Assembly: GCA_002395155.1 (NCBI GenBank)
Contig: DGWD01000044.1
Location: 1 to 60,267 of the forward strand
Direction of reading: 5' to 3'
From: Treponema sp. UBA4267
GTDB lineage: Bacteria; Spirochaetota; Spirochaetia; Treponematales; Treponemataceae
Length of the DNA stretch: 60,267 nt
Part shown: one piece after another, positions 25,888 through 34,255 of the stretch
Layout: each line of letters starts with the position of its first letter
Position numbering within the stretch: position 1 is the first letter of the stretch
Position numbers and translations under genes: made by a program
The notes under the pieces: model-generated
What the model saw: only the letters and a program-made list of their open reading frames with translations
The model's database searches: none
Told to the model about the DNA's origin: nothing

Positions 25888-28356
25888 TTAATCAAAAATA
25901 AAGGTATTTATCTTTTTACAAATATCACTCAAAGGTTCATACATTTTCTTACACTCCGGCATTGACGCCATAAAAATTGAACCATAAGTCTTTTCTATAA
26001 TTCTTCGATCTAAAACAACGACAACACCTTTATCATCTGACCTTCTGATTAAGCGTCCAATTCCCTGCCTGAACTTAATTACAGCATCTGGAACACTTAA
26101 TTCCATAAAAGGACTACCACCCCTTTTTTCAATAGCTTCAGAACGTGCTACAAAAACAGGATCATTTGGAACTGTAAATGGCAATTTTACAATTATTACT
26201 TGTGAAAGTGACTCACCAGGAATATCTACCCCCTGCCAGAAGGAATCTGTAGCAAATAAAACACTTTCATTTTCTTTTTTAAAGGCATCAAGCAGTCTGG
26301 AATTTTCATCATCACCTTGCTTCATAATTCTTCCAGAAAAACCTTTCATTTGAAGCATTACATTTTTATGTGCATTTTTTAATGACTCATAAGAAGTAAA
26401 TAAAACAAGTGTACGTCCCTCTGCAGCCTTAATAAGCATAGGTAGTGCCATTTCAATATACTGCTGATATTCAATTTTATCTGGAAATGGAGCGTCATTT
26501 GGAACTGCAAAAAGCATATTCTTTTCATAAGGGAATGGTGATGGATACTCCCCTTTTAACACTCTTTCACTTTCTACAAACTTAACACCAGTTCTAGACA
26601 TCCAATAATTATAATCACGACCTGTTTTTAAAGTTGCAGAAGTACATACAACAGATTTCATTGGTTCAAAAACACCTTCATTCATTAAATGTGAAATATC
26701 CAATGGGGTCTGTGTAAAAATTGTGTATTCAGGATCACTATTATCTTTAACCATATCTGGCGGAAGTCTTCGTTTTTGAATCCAGTAAACATTTTCCCTC
26801 TTTTCATCCCAAACAGAAAAGTTTTTTAATAAAACAATATATTCATCCAATCTTCTTAAAATTATTTTTGATTCCCAGTAAGATGGAATATCTTTATCAT
26901 CATCATCAATACCTTCAATTACAATTCTAATAATTTCTGTAAAATCTGATAAAGCCTTAGAAAGGTCTCCCAATTGAACTAAAAGAGGTCCAAAATTTCT
27001 GCAGGTTCCTTCAAAAAGCCTCATTGAATAAGAAGGCCCCATTAAATCTTTTGCCGCAATTTCTACATTATTTAAGGCAAGTTTTATAGCATTTGTAACA
27101 TCATAAGCAAGGCTCACCTTTTCTTCATTTGCAGAAAGTAATGCCAAAGTACACAAGTGACCAGTTTCTGAATTTTTTCTTTTTCTGTACATTTGACTCA
27201 CAAGTTTATTAATTTTAAATCGGTTTACACTTGAACTAAAAAAACTTGTTGCAGCATTTTCAATACCATGAGCTTCATCAAAAACAATATGTTTATAAGG
27301 TGGAAGAACTGCAGCATCATCAAAACCAGCACCATCCAAACGCGATTCAATATCTGCAAATAAAAGATGATGATTTACAACAATTATATTAGCACCGGCG
27401 GCTTCTCTTCTAACCCTCATAACAAAACATTCGCTATGAAATGGACAACGCATTCCCATACATGCATCACTTTCGGAATTAACCTTTGTCCAAACATTTT
27501 CAGAAGGCATAAAACTCAAATCACTTTTACTACCTGTATCAGAAGACTCAGCCCATTCAGCAATCTTTTTTATATCTCCAGTTTCATCTTCAAATAAATC
27601 TAAAACTGACGAAGCATCTGCCAACCTTCTTTTACAAATATAATTTTGTCTTCCCTTCATTAAAATGTATTTAATTTTTTTTCCAAGGATTTTTTCAACC
27701 GCCGGAATATCTTTTTGGCACAACTGCTGTTGCAAATTAATTGTACCAGTCGAAACAACAACTCTTTCATTATTCTGCAGGGCAAACAATATTGAAGGAA
27801 TTAAATACGAAAAAGATTTTCCAACACCAGTTCCTGCTTCAAAAACGGCAATTTTATCATTATTAAATGCCCTTGCAATATTTTTCAAAAGTTCTATCTG
27901 AACAGGTCTTTCTTCAAAATTTTCAGATATAGTTGATAAAGATCCGCCTTTGGAAATATAAAATCCTGCATCCTCTTCGTTTATTTTTTTTATAATTTTG
28001 GGCTTTACAGGTTCCATTACAACATAAATCTCTGAAACATTATTATTTATTATGTAAAAGCCCTGGCCATTTTCAGAACATTCCGAAGCAACTCCTAAAT
28101 CTGCAGAAGATGGAGTTAGTTGTCCACTAGGATGATTATGAATTAATACGCTAGATTTTCTTTTATCGTCAAAATTAACTGGAACTGTATTAAGATTTCC
28201 CCTGGATCCGACTTTTATACAAACTACTTTTGCATTTTCATCAATAACACCAGTAAAGAAGACTTCATTTCCACCAGCCTGTTCAATTTCTTCTTTTATA
28301 GTTTTTATTACTTCAGATGAAAGATAATCTGTAATTTTCATTAATACATCCAGCAT
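25888..28356 (-). CDS. DinG-type helicase fused to an N-terminal JAMM (RadC-like) domain
   Basis: 822 residues. Residues 1-120 are a JAB/MPN domain with a complete JAMM motif: His73 and His75 in HNHPSG, then PSSAD with Asp86. The rest is an XPD/DinG-type superfamily 2 helicase: Walker A GTGVGKS at 175-181, STGTINLQQQL, a cysteine cluster with CKRR and CMGMRC...C that fits a 4Fe-4S site, DEAH, DSFWQGVDIPGE and RQGIGRLIRR. A metalloprotease-like domain and a DNA helicase in one chain suggest repair with protein cleavage or removal, but this is inference. ATG at 28356 and 28341 are both possible starts; neither has a strong site. Confidence 0.88.
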   Translation of the reverse strand: MLDVLMKITDYLSSEVIKTIKEEIEQAGGNEVFFTGVIDENAKVVCIKVGSRGNLNTVPVNFDDKRKSSVLIHNHPSGQLTPSSADLGVASECSENGQGFYIINNNVSEIYVVMEPVKPKIIKKINEEDAGFYISKGGSLSTISENFEERPVQIELLKNIARAFNNDKIAVFEAGTGVGKSFSYLIPSILFALQNNERVVVSTGTINLQQQLCQKDIPAVEKILGKKIKYILMKGRQNYICKRRLADASSVLDLFEDETGDIKKIAEWAESSDTGSKSDLSFMPSENVWTKVNSESDACMGMRCPFHSECFVMRVRREAAGANIIVVNHHLLFADIESRLDGAGFDDAAVLPPYKHIVFDEAHGIENAATSFFSSSVNRFKINKLVSQMYRKRKNSETGHLCTLALLSANEEKVSLAYDVTNAIKLALNNVEIAAKDLMGPSYSMRLFEGTCRNFGPLLVQLGDLSKALSDFTEIIRIVIEGIDDDDKDIPSYWESKIILRRLDEYIVLLKNFSVWDEKRENVYWIQKRRLPPDMVKDNSDPEYTIFTQTPLDISHLMNEGVFEPMKSVVCTSATLKTGRDYNYWMSRTGVKFVESERVLKGEYPSPFPYEKNMLFAVPNDAPFPDKIEYQQYIEMALPMLIKAAEGRTLVLFTSYESLKNAHKNVMLQMKGFSGRIMKQGDDENSRLLDAFKKENESVLFATDSFWQGVDIPGESLSQVIIVKLPFTVPNDPVFVARSEAIEKRGGSPFMELSVPDAVIKFRQGIGRLIRRSDDKGVVVVLDRRIIEKTYGSIFMASMPECKKMYEPLSDICKKINTFIFD

Positions 28357-28376
28357 ATCTAAGAGATATGATTAGG

Positions 28377-28410
28377 CAAAAAAAAAGCCTTGTAAGAAAA
28401 CTTACAAGGC
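28377..28410 (-). terminator. Terminator after tRNA-Glu
   Basis: GCCTTGTAAG (28387-28396) and CTTACAAGGC (28401-28410) form a perfect 10-bp stem with a four-base loop, followed on the minus strand by ten T. Confidence 0.9.
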
Positions 28411-28412
28411 TA

Positions 28413-28484
28413 CATCTCCTAGCAGAATTGAACTGCTGTTGTCGGGATGAAAACCCGATGTCCTAACCACTAGACGAAGGAGAC
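28413..28484 (-). tRNA. tRNA-Glu (TTC)
   Basis: 72 nucleotides with a cloverleaf: acceptor GTCTCCT/AGGAGAT, anticodon stem TCGGG/CCCGA around loop TTTTCAT (anticodon TTC), and T arm CAGCAGTTCAATTCTGCT. The 3' CCA is not encoded. Confidence 0.95.
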
Positions 28485-28578
28485 ATATGTCATTTCGTGT
28501 TGACTTTTAAGAATATATCAGAAATGAAATTTTTCGTCAACACTTAAAATGCATTTTTTTTAATTTTTTTTTATTTTT

Positions 28579-29826
28579 TTACATATTCATACCAAATGTT
28601 TTTACAAGCTTTTCCTGCAATCCCTTACATTCATCAGGATTTAATCCAAGCTTCAATGCAACATCCAAATCATTCATAGCCTTTTCATATTCTTGTAATT
28701 CATAATAAGCAATTGCACGTCTAAAATTAGCATGAGCCTGAAATTCATTAATTTCCAGTGATTTTGTATAACACTCTATAGCTTCTCTATATTTTTTCTG
28801 AATAGAATAAACAATACCCTTATAGTAATAAGAACGGAAAGCTTTTTTATCTGCCTGAATACTCATTTCAAAGTCTTCCAAAGCCTGATCAAGTTTATTC
28901 ATTGCAAAGTAAGCCATACCTCTGTGCTTTCTAATTACAGCATGAATAGCCCCTTGATCGACAGGAACGGCTTCAATAATTTTTGAATAAATATCAACAG
29001 CTTCTTGTAATCTACCCTGATTATGTGCTTCTATTGCACGCAGGAGCATATCGTCAATTGTTCCTTGTACAAATGGTGTTACACGATTAATATCTTCAGC
29101 TTCTGGAACAGGATTTTCATTTAATAAGTTATCTGCTTTTGAATAGAAAGAACGTCTTCTTTCATCCATAGCTTTTTGCAGTTTATTTTGATAATCTCGA
29201 ATTTCCTGGAAAGTAATATCTGCCAAAGTTAATGAAGCATTTATTGATGCTAATTTACGTCTTAGAGGAATATCAAAAGGATTAAACTCTGTTTTGTATA
29301 TTAATTCGTGTTCAACTTCAGCCCAGGCATCCTGTAAAATTGTTCTAATTTGAATTTCACAAACTAATTCTTCAGAAATAGGTTTTAAATTTGCGTATGG
29401 TCCTTCAAGTTTTGGTCTAAATTCTTCAGGAATTTTTACAAGAACATGAATTGATTCATAACCGAATTCTTTAAAATTATTTTCAGAACCTTTTACTTCA
29501 ACTTCTTTTATATCAAAAATCTTTTTAATCTGCTCCAGACCAATATTAATATCTTCAAGAAAGGCACAAATCATTCTTATACCCATCATATCGGTCAAAT
29601 AAATTAAATCAGATTTCGATTCAACCTGATCAGGTTTAAGACGAACAATTTTTTTATAGTAAGAATTAAAAGACTTTACCCTACTTTTATAGGTAGGCTG
29701 AGTAGAAAGTTTTATATTTTTTTGCAGTCTATCAATTACAAAGTTCATAATCTCAGTAAAATAATCTCTGTAAGATTCATAAACTTGTCTAATTTCTTGT
29801 TTTGATACTAATTCGTGAGTATTCAT
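28579..29826 (-). CDS. RelA/SpoT-type nucleotidyltransferase domain fused to TPR repeats
   Basis: 415 residues. Residues about 45-190 carry small-alarmone-synthetase motifs: YKSRVKSFNSYYKK, YLTDMMGIRM, EFGYESIHV and EIQIRTILQDAWAEVEHEL. No hydrolase (HD) domain is present. Residues about 255-405 are at least three TPR units (GRLQEAVDIYSKIIE, LDQALEDFEMSI, YREAIECYTKSLEI), which suggests control by a protein partner. It probably makes (p)ppGpp-like alarmones; catalytic competence is inferred. The ATG lacks a ribosome binding site and a TATTAT lies 5 bases upstream. Confidence 0.85.
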   Translation of the reverse strand: MNTHELVSKQEIRQVYESYRDYFTEIMNFVIDRLQKNIKLSTQPTYKSRVKSFNSYYKKIVRLKPDQVESKSDLIYLTDMMGIRMICAFLEDINIGLEQIKKIFDIKEVEVKGSENNFKEFGYESIHVLVKIPEEFRPKLEGPYANLKPISEELVCEIQIRTILQDAWAEVEHELIYKTEFNPFDIPLRRKLASINASLTLADITFQEIRDYQNKLQKAMDERRRSFYSKADNLLNENPVPEAEDINRVTPFVQGTIDDMLLRAIEAHNQGRLQEAVDIYSKIIEAVPVDQGAIHAVIRKHRGMAYFAMNKLDQALEDFEMSIQADKKAFRSYYYKGIVYSIQKKYREAIECYTKSLEINEFQAHANFRRAIAYYELQEYEKAMNDLDVALKLGLNPDECKGLQEKLVKTFGMNM

Positions 29827-29841
29827 AGTGATAATAAAAAT

Positions 29842-29880
29842 AAAAAAAAACGCCTTGGAACTTAATATTCCAAAGCGTTT
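29842..29880 (-). terminator. Terminator of flaA
   Basis: AACGCCTTGGAA (29849-29860) and TTCCAAAGCGTT (29868-29879) form a 12-bp stem with one mismatch, followed by nine T on the minus strand. Confidence 0.9.
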
Positions 29881-29900
29881 TATAACTAATTAGTTACAAA

Positions 29901-30992
29901 TTACTCAGCAACGTCAGCTGACTGTCCACTTGTAGACTGAGCATTAGAATTTGAATCTTCATTCAAGCTTGAAGTGAAGTCACTTTCTGTTGCCAACTTA
30001 GCTCTTTCGAGGTAGCGGTTAACCTGTTTGTTACCGAATCTCTGCATTTCAGCATTCTGACGAGCATCTTCTTTCTTACCAATGATTCCCCAAAGGTCTT
30101 CATCAGCAATATCACGATCACTTGTAAGAAGAGCTTTATCGTAAATAACCTTTACATCTTTGAAATATCCAATGTAATCACCACCAATGTGAGCAGCGTC
30201 ACGTGTGATCTGGAATCCTCTAAACTTTACGAATGGAAGTCCACGAGGATAGATTGGATATACACGAATTTCACGGTTACGAATTTCAGAAATATACTGT
30301 GGATTATCCCAACGGAGTTCTTTCCAACCGTCAAAACCAAGGTAACCCATGAAATAACGTCTTTCTACATTGTCATTATCAGATAAAACAACATAAAGTC
30401 CGTGTGGATAGTTCATACCCATTGTAGTAACTGAAATTGATTTAACAGTTCCAACATTCTTTACAATACCGTAACCATCTTCGAACAATGTTTTAGCACT
30501 TGCTTTCTGTTCGTCTGTTGGTTCCTGGCGTACACCATTATCATCAGCATCAGCTAATGGTTCATAAGCAGGAATATCAAATGGAGGAACGATTCTAGCA
30601 TTTGCATTTGAGTTCCATGTTGGGAATACAATGCGAACACCCATTACGTTTTTTCCAGCGAATGGTACATCTGCTTCACCCTTTACAGGTGCGGCAACTA
30701 CCTTTGAATCAGCTAAACTTGTTACTGTTTTAGCAGAAGAGTTCAACTGAATTTCCCATTCAGGAAGAGCCAATGATGTTTTCATAAGATCTTTCTGATC
30801 TTCTGTGAATGTAGCTCCAGCACTAACTGAATAATCCATTACAGTATGCTTGTTCTGTGTTGCATTTCCATTGTCATCTTCAACGCAGTCAGCATCCAGA
30901 AGTGTAAAATCGATGAGCATAGCTTCTTCAGCGAAAGCAACGCCACCAACAAGCAGCATAGCAGCTGCAAATAAACCCAAAGTCTTCTTCAT
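29901..30992 (-). CDS. flaA: Flagellar filament outer layer (sheath) protein FlaA
   Basis: 363 residues with a signal peptide cleaved near AFA|EE. FlaA features: DFTLLDAD after the signal, WEIQLNSSA, GVRIVFPTWNSNANARIVPPFDIP, GVGTVKSISV-like strands, RYFMGYLGFDGWKELRWDNP, YPIYPRGLPFVKFRGF and FKDVKVIYD. In spirochaetes FlaA sheaths the flagellin core of periplasmic filaments. A Ser/Asn/Gln-rich C-terminal tail of about 30 residues is extra. It has its own sigma-70-type promoter, an AAGGAG site and a strong terminator, so it is a single, highly expressed gene. Confidence 0.96.
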   Translation of the reverse strand: MKKTLGLFAAAMLLVGGVAFAEEAMLIDFTLLDADCVEDDNGNATQNKHTVMDYSVSAGATFTEDQKDLMKTSLALPEWEIQLNSSAKTVTSLADSKVVAAPVKGEADVPFAGKNVMGVRIVFPTWNSNANARIVPPFDIPAYEPLADADDNGVRQEPTDEQKASAKTLFEDGYGIVKNVGTVKSISVTTMGMNYPHGLYVVLSDNDNVERRYFMGYLGFDGWKELRWDNPQYISEIRNREIRVYPIYPRGLPFVKFRGFQITRDAAHIGGDYIGYFKDVKVIYDKALLTSDRDIADEDLWGIIGKKEDARQNAEMQRFGNKQVNRYLERAKLATESDFTSSLNEDSNSNAQSTSGQSADVAE

Positions 30993-31040
30993 TTTGAAGC
31001 TCCTTTTTATACTAATTCGATGTAGCCTTGTATTGAATTA

Positions 31041-31069
31041 ATTATCCAATAAGTACATCTTTTTGTCAA
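31041..31069 (-). promoter_or_regulatory. Promoter of flaA
   Basis: TTGACA (31064-31069) and GATAAT (31041-31046) with a 17-base spacer on the minus strand. This is a sigma-70 type, not the sigma-28 type used by flagellins. Confidence 0.75.
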
Positions 31070-31075
31070 CGCTTT

Positions 31076-31549
31076 TTAATTTTCAAAAGCGATTTTTCCA
31101 TTAACAAAAATTTCGATTTCATGGATTTTAGAAAAATTTTTTTGTATATTTTTTTTCAATAAATCCATTCCGTCTCTAATTTCTATTACCCCTTCTCCCA
31201 TCTCCAAAAGGTCAGATGAAAGATTTAAATACAAGGTCTGATCCCGCTGAAAGCAAGATAAAACCTTAGTTCCACTAGCAAACAAACTTTTTGTTCTTTC
31301 TAGTGTTGAACCAAGAAGAAGTTCATCAATAAATAACTGAACATCACCTTGAATTGGTTCCTTTGTTAAATTTCTATATTCTACTATATACTCACCTGTA
31401 TCTGCTGATGGGAAAATAAAAGTTCTTCTTACACTATCTTTACCAATTATATAGGATAAAACTGAAAAAAGTAGAGTTATTAGAAAAATAAAAATTATGC
31501 TTAGCTGTGCAATATACTGTTTATTAATCAGATCTTTTATCTTTATCAT
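31076..31549 (-). CDS. Membrane-anchored GerMN-domain protein
   Basis: 157 residues: one membrane segment at about 16-37, then a periplasmic domain with the GerMN pattern (VQLFIDELLLGST, LFASGTKVLSCFQRDQTLYLNLSSDLL). GerM-type domains are found in spore germination proteins and next to amidases in cell-wall genes. It overlaps the amidase gene by 4 bases, so the two are coupled and probably act together on peptidoglycan. The ligand of the domain is unknown. Confidence 0.75.
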   Translation of the reverse strand: MIKIKDLINKQYIAQLSIIFIFLITLLFSVLSYIIGKDSVRRTFIFPSADTGEYIVEYRNLTKEPIQGDVQLFIDELLLGSTLERTKSLFASGTKVLSCFQRDQTLYLNLSSDLLEMGEGVIEIRDGMDLLKKNIQKNFSKIHEIEIFVNGKIAFEN

Positions 31550-32577
31550 TTTACTGAAGTAAATCCTTGTGAGCGTTCAAAATGTGTTACGAACGCAGTA
31601 ATTCCATTATATATGCCCAAGGTTGCCTTTTTCAAGTATTTTTCATCATTCAAAAGCAGAGCTTCTTTTTGGTTAGAAACGAATCCAAGCTCAATTAAAA
31701 CTGCTGGCATGTTAGAGTTTTTTACAACAAACCATTCTTCTGCACGAATACCTCTGGCAGTAGATTCTTTTCCAATTTGAGCCTGCAAACCGTCCATAAT
31801 GAACTTGGCAATCATAATACTTTCTGTTGTATATTCCTCCTCCAGCATGGAGTTCATAATTGTAAAAAGATTGTTATCATTATCAACTGCAGATTTATCT
31901 AAAACAGTTCTACGATAGCCTGGAGAAAGATACCATACTTCATAGCCAGAAGAACTTTTATTTAATGAAGAATTAACATGGATAGAGATAAAGAGAACTG
32001 CTTCATTTTCTCCAACTTTTACATTATTTGCTATATCAGTTCTTTCACCCAAGGTAAGAAAAACATCTGTACTTCTTGTAAGAATAATTTGTTTTTGAGG
32101 ATATGCAGCATGCAATCTTTCGTATAGCATTTTTGCAACTTTTAGATTTATATCTTTTTCTCTGATTGTTACATCCTTGCCATTAATTTTGTAAGTTTTT
32201 AAGGCTCCAGGATCTTTGCCACCATGTCCGGCATCAATTAAAATAGCTCCAACCTTAAAAGGAACTTCAGATTTTTGATTAAAAAACTCTTCTGCATCTG
32301 ACAAAAACTTATTTGAAACATAAAGCTGATTATTTTTTAATTCAGGAGCATCTGTAATAGCCATCTTAACACTATCTAAAAGAACAAGACTTTCTCCATT
32401 TCTAAAAGACAGCTGGTGTCCATTTTTTTCAAGAATGCCACACTCTGAAAGTGAATCCCAATAAAGAGACATGCCATTTGTTTTAGATTTTTCCAAAAGA
32501 GCTATATCATTTATGGCAAAAATAAAATTACATATAAAAGAAAGTATAAATAATAAACTAATTTTTTTTGCTTTCAT
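31546..32577 (-). CDS. N-acetylmuramoyl-L-alanine amidase (Amidase_3)
   Basis: 343 residues with a signal peptide (about 1-21), an AMIN-like N-terminal region, and an AmiC-type catalytic domain. Zinc and catalytic residues are visible: His118 in DAGHGG, Glu140 in REKD, His200 in SIHVNS and Glu296 in LIELGF. It cleaves the amide bond between muramic acid and the stem peptide during cell separation. It follows the ATP-grasp gene by 18 bases and is coupled to the GerMN gene. Confidence 0.92.
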   Translation of the reverse strand: MKAKKISLLFILSFICNFIFAINDIALLEKSKTNGMSLYWDSLSECGILEKNGHQLSFRNGESLVLLDSVKMAITDAPELKNNQLYVSNKFLSDAEEFFNQKSEVPFKVGAILIDAGHGGKDPGALKTYKINGKDVTIREKDINLKVAKMLYERLHAAYPQKQIILTRSTDVFLTLGERTDIANNVKVGENEAVLFISIHVNSSLNKSSSGYEVWYLSPGYRRTVLDKSAVDNDNNLFTIMNSMLEEEYTTESIMIAKFIMDGLQAQIGKESTARGIRAEEWFVVKNSNMPAVLIELGFVSNQKEALLLNDEKYLKKATLGIYNGITAFVTHFERSQGFTSVK

Positions 32578-32595
32578 AAAAATCCTTTTTAGTAG

Positions 32596-34218
32596 TTATT
32601 TACTTGAATCTGAAATATAAACAGCAGCCTGTAAACCACCCCTCATAAGTGCAGACCAAAAGGTTTTTGAATCTAATACAGGATGATTTTTTCTCAACTC
32701 ATCAAACTTTTCTACAGTCTGTTTTATTGTATTGAAATTCCAATCTACCTTACTTTCATATTCGGCATTTTTTAAAATCTGAGGAATATATTTAGCAACT
32801 TTTTCATTTGCAGGAATCTGCCCCTGGATAGTATCTAATTCTTGCTGACTAAGTTTTCCGAATGCTGATGGAGGAAAATCTTTTTCATCGGAATTTGTTT
32901 TTCCAGCAAGGAAGTCATCTGTTTCTTTTGTATTAGCTTTTAAAGTGATAAAGACATTTGAAACTGCATCTTGAGCGGCCGAAACAGCTACCTTTTCGTT
33001 ATGACTTACAGCAATTATATTTCCACATTTTTCTACATTATTTCTAGGAAAATCTACTTTTCCACCAAGTTTTACTGTAGCTCTTGGAAGGAAATCGAAA
33101 ATAGCTTTATCTGTATATTCATTAATGTTTTCTATATATTCTACAGTTCCTGGAATACTCATCCAGGCTCTTTCTGCAGAAGTGCGTTTACAAGGAACTT
33201 CAAAAAGTTCATAAGGCTTTTCTGCATCCATACATAACTGGGATTTTTCAAAATCAACAGGTTTACGATTTTTTATTAAATCTTCAGGTTCTCTTCCACA
33301 AGCAATAAGAAGGCCTTGTTTTGTAAGATTCAAATCAGAAGCATAAGGATAGGTCCAGCCCGACATATACCCACCAGAAAGTCTGCCTGCTATTTCGCCA
33401 ATCATTGGACCTTTTTTTGTAAACTTAATATCTGCCTTTGCGGCTCCACAAGAAAGCCCCAAAGCTTTTGCTCCCAGTGCAAAAACAGAAATAAGCTGAT
33501 CATGAACACTCTTTTCTAAAACTGCAGGCATTGTATGTCCTATTTCAATAAAATATGGAGGATATTTTATATGTCTGATTGCAAAACCTGTAACTGTAAA
33601 AGTTCCATTATAAACCAGAGCATCAATAGAATATTCAGGACCTTCCATATATTCTTCTATAATTGCATAACCACTTCTGGAACATGAAACAGCAATATCT
33701 ACCGCTGGCTTAAATTCTTCTTCAGAACGAACCATACGACAGCCACGGGCTCCCATATTATCAACTGGTTTTACAACAAGAGGAAAATCCATTTTAGAAA
33801 GGCATTTTGAAAGCAGGCTTGAATCTATATCAGCTTTGCCAACTTTTATAAAGGCTGGAGAAGGAACTTTATTGTCTAAAAAGCACTGTCGCATTTGTGT
33901 TTTTACACTTGCATTGGTTGCGGCAATATAAGAATGAGCTGGTAACTTTAATTTTTCGCAAACATAAGAAACACTGGCAGAAAAATCTGTTCCTGCTGTA
34001 AACACAGCCGCAAGACCTTCTTTTGATGACTGTAATTCTTTAGCATATTCAAGAATTCCTTCTTTATCTTTAAGGTCTATTTTTCTAAAAACATCTGCCT
34101 TTGGAATAGCTACTGCCTTATCATCTGCATCAATTACACAAGTCTTGTATCCCAATTCCTTTGCAGAAAGTATTGCAGGAACCTGCATTAAACCAGCACC
34201 TAATATTAAAACATTCAT
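32596..34218 (-). CDS. ATP-grasp ligase of the sugar-modification cluster
   Basis: 540 residues. The N-terminal Rossmann-like part (MNVLILGAGLMQVPAI) is followed by an ATP-grasp fold: FPLVVKPVDNMGARGCRMV, YAIIEEYMEGPEYSIDALV, and GPMIGEIAGRLSGGYMSG for metal binding. It is closest to the PurK/carbamoyl-phosphate-synthase group that joins a carboxylate to an amine. The last 140 residues look like a separate helical domain. It is in the same run as the SpsF fusion gene, so it may add an amino acid or similar group to a sugar. The substrates are unknown. Confidence 0.8.
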   Translation of the reverse strand: MNVLILGAGLMQVPAILSAKELGYKTCVIDADDKAVAIPKADVFRKIDLKDKEGILEYAKELQSSKEGLAAVFTAGTDFSASVSYVCEKLKLPAHSYIAATNASVKTQMRQCFLDNKVPSPAFIKVGKADIDSSLLSKCLSKMDFPLVVKPVDNMGARGCRMVRSEEEFKPAVDIAVSCSRSGYAIIEEYMEGPEYSIDALVYNGTFTVTGFAIRHIKYPPYFIEIGHTMPAVLEKSVHDQLISVFALGAKALGLSCGAAKADIKFTKKGPMIGEIAGRLSGGYMSGWTYPYASDLNLTKQGLLIACGREPEDLIKNRKPVDFEKSQLCMDAEKPYELFEVPCKRTSAERAWMSIPGTVEYIENINEYTDKAIFDFLPRATVKLGGKVDFPRNNVEKCGNIIAVSHNEKVAVSAAQDAVSNVFITLKANTKETDDFLAGKTNSDEKDFPPSAFGKLSQQELDTIQGQIPANEKVAKYIPQILKNAEYESKVDWNFNTIKQTVEKFDELRKNHPVLDSKTFWSALMRGGLQAAVYISDSSK

Positions 34219-34255
34219 ATTTATCCACCCTATAAATCTTTCTATTAAATAACTT

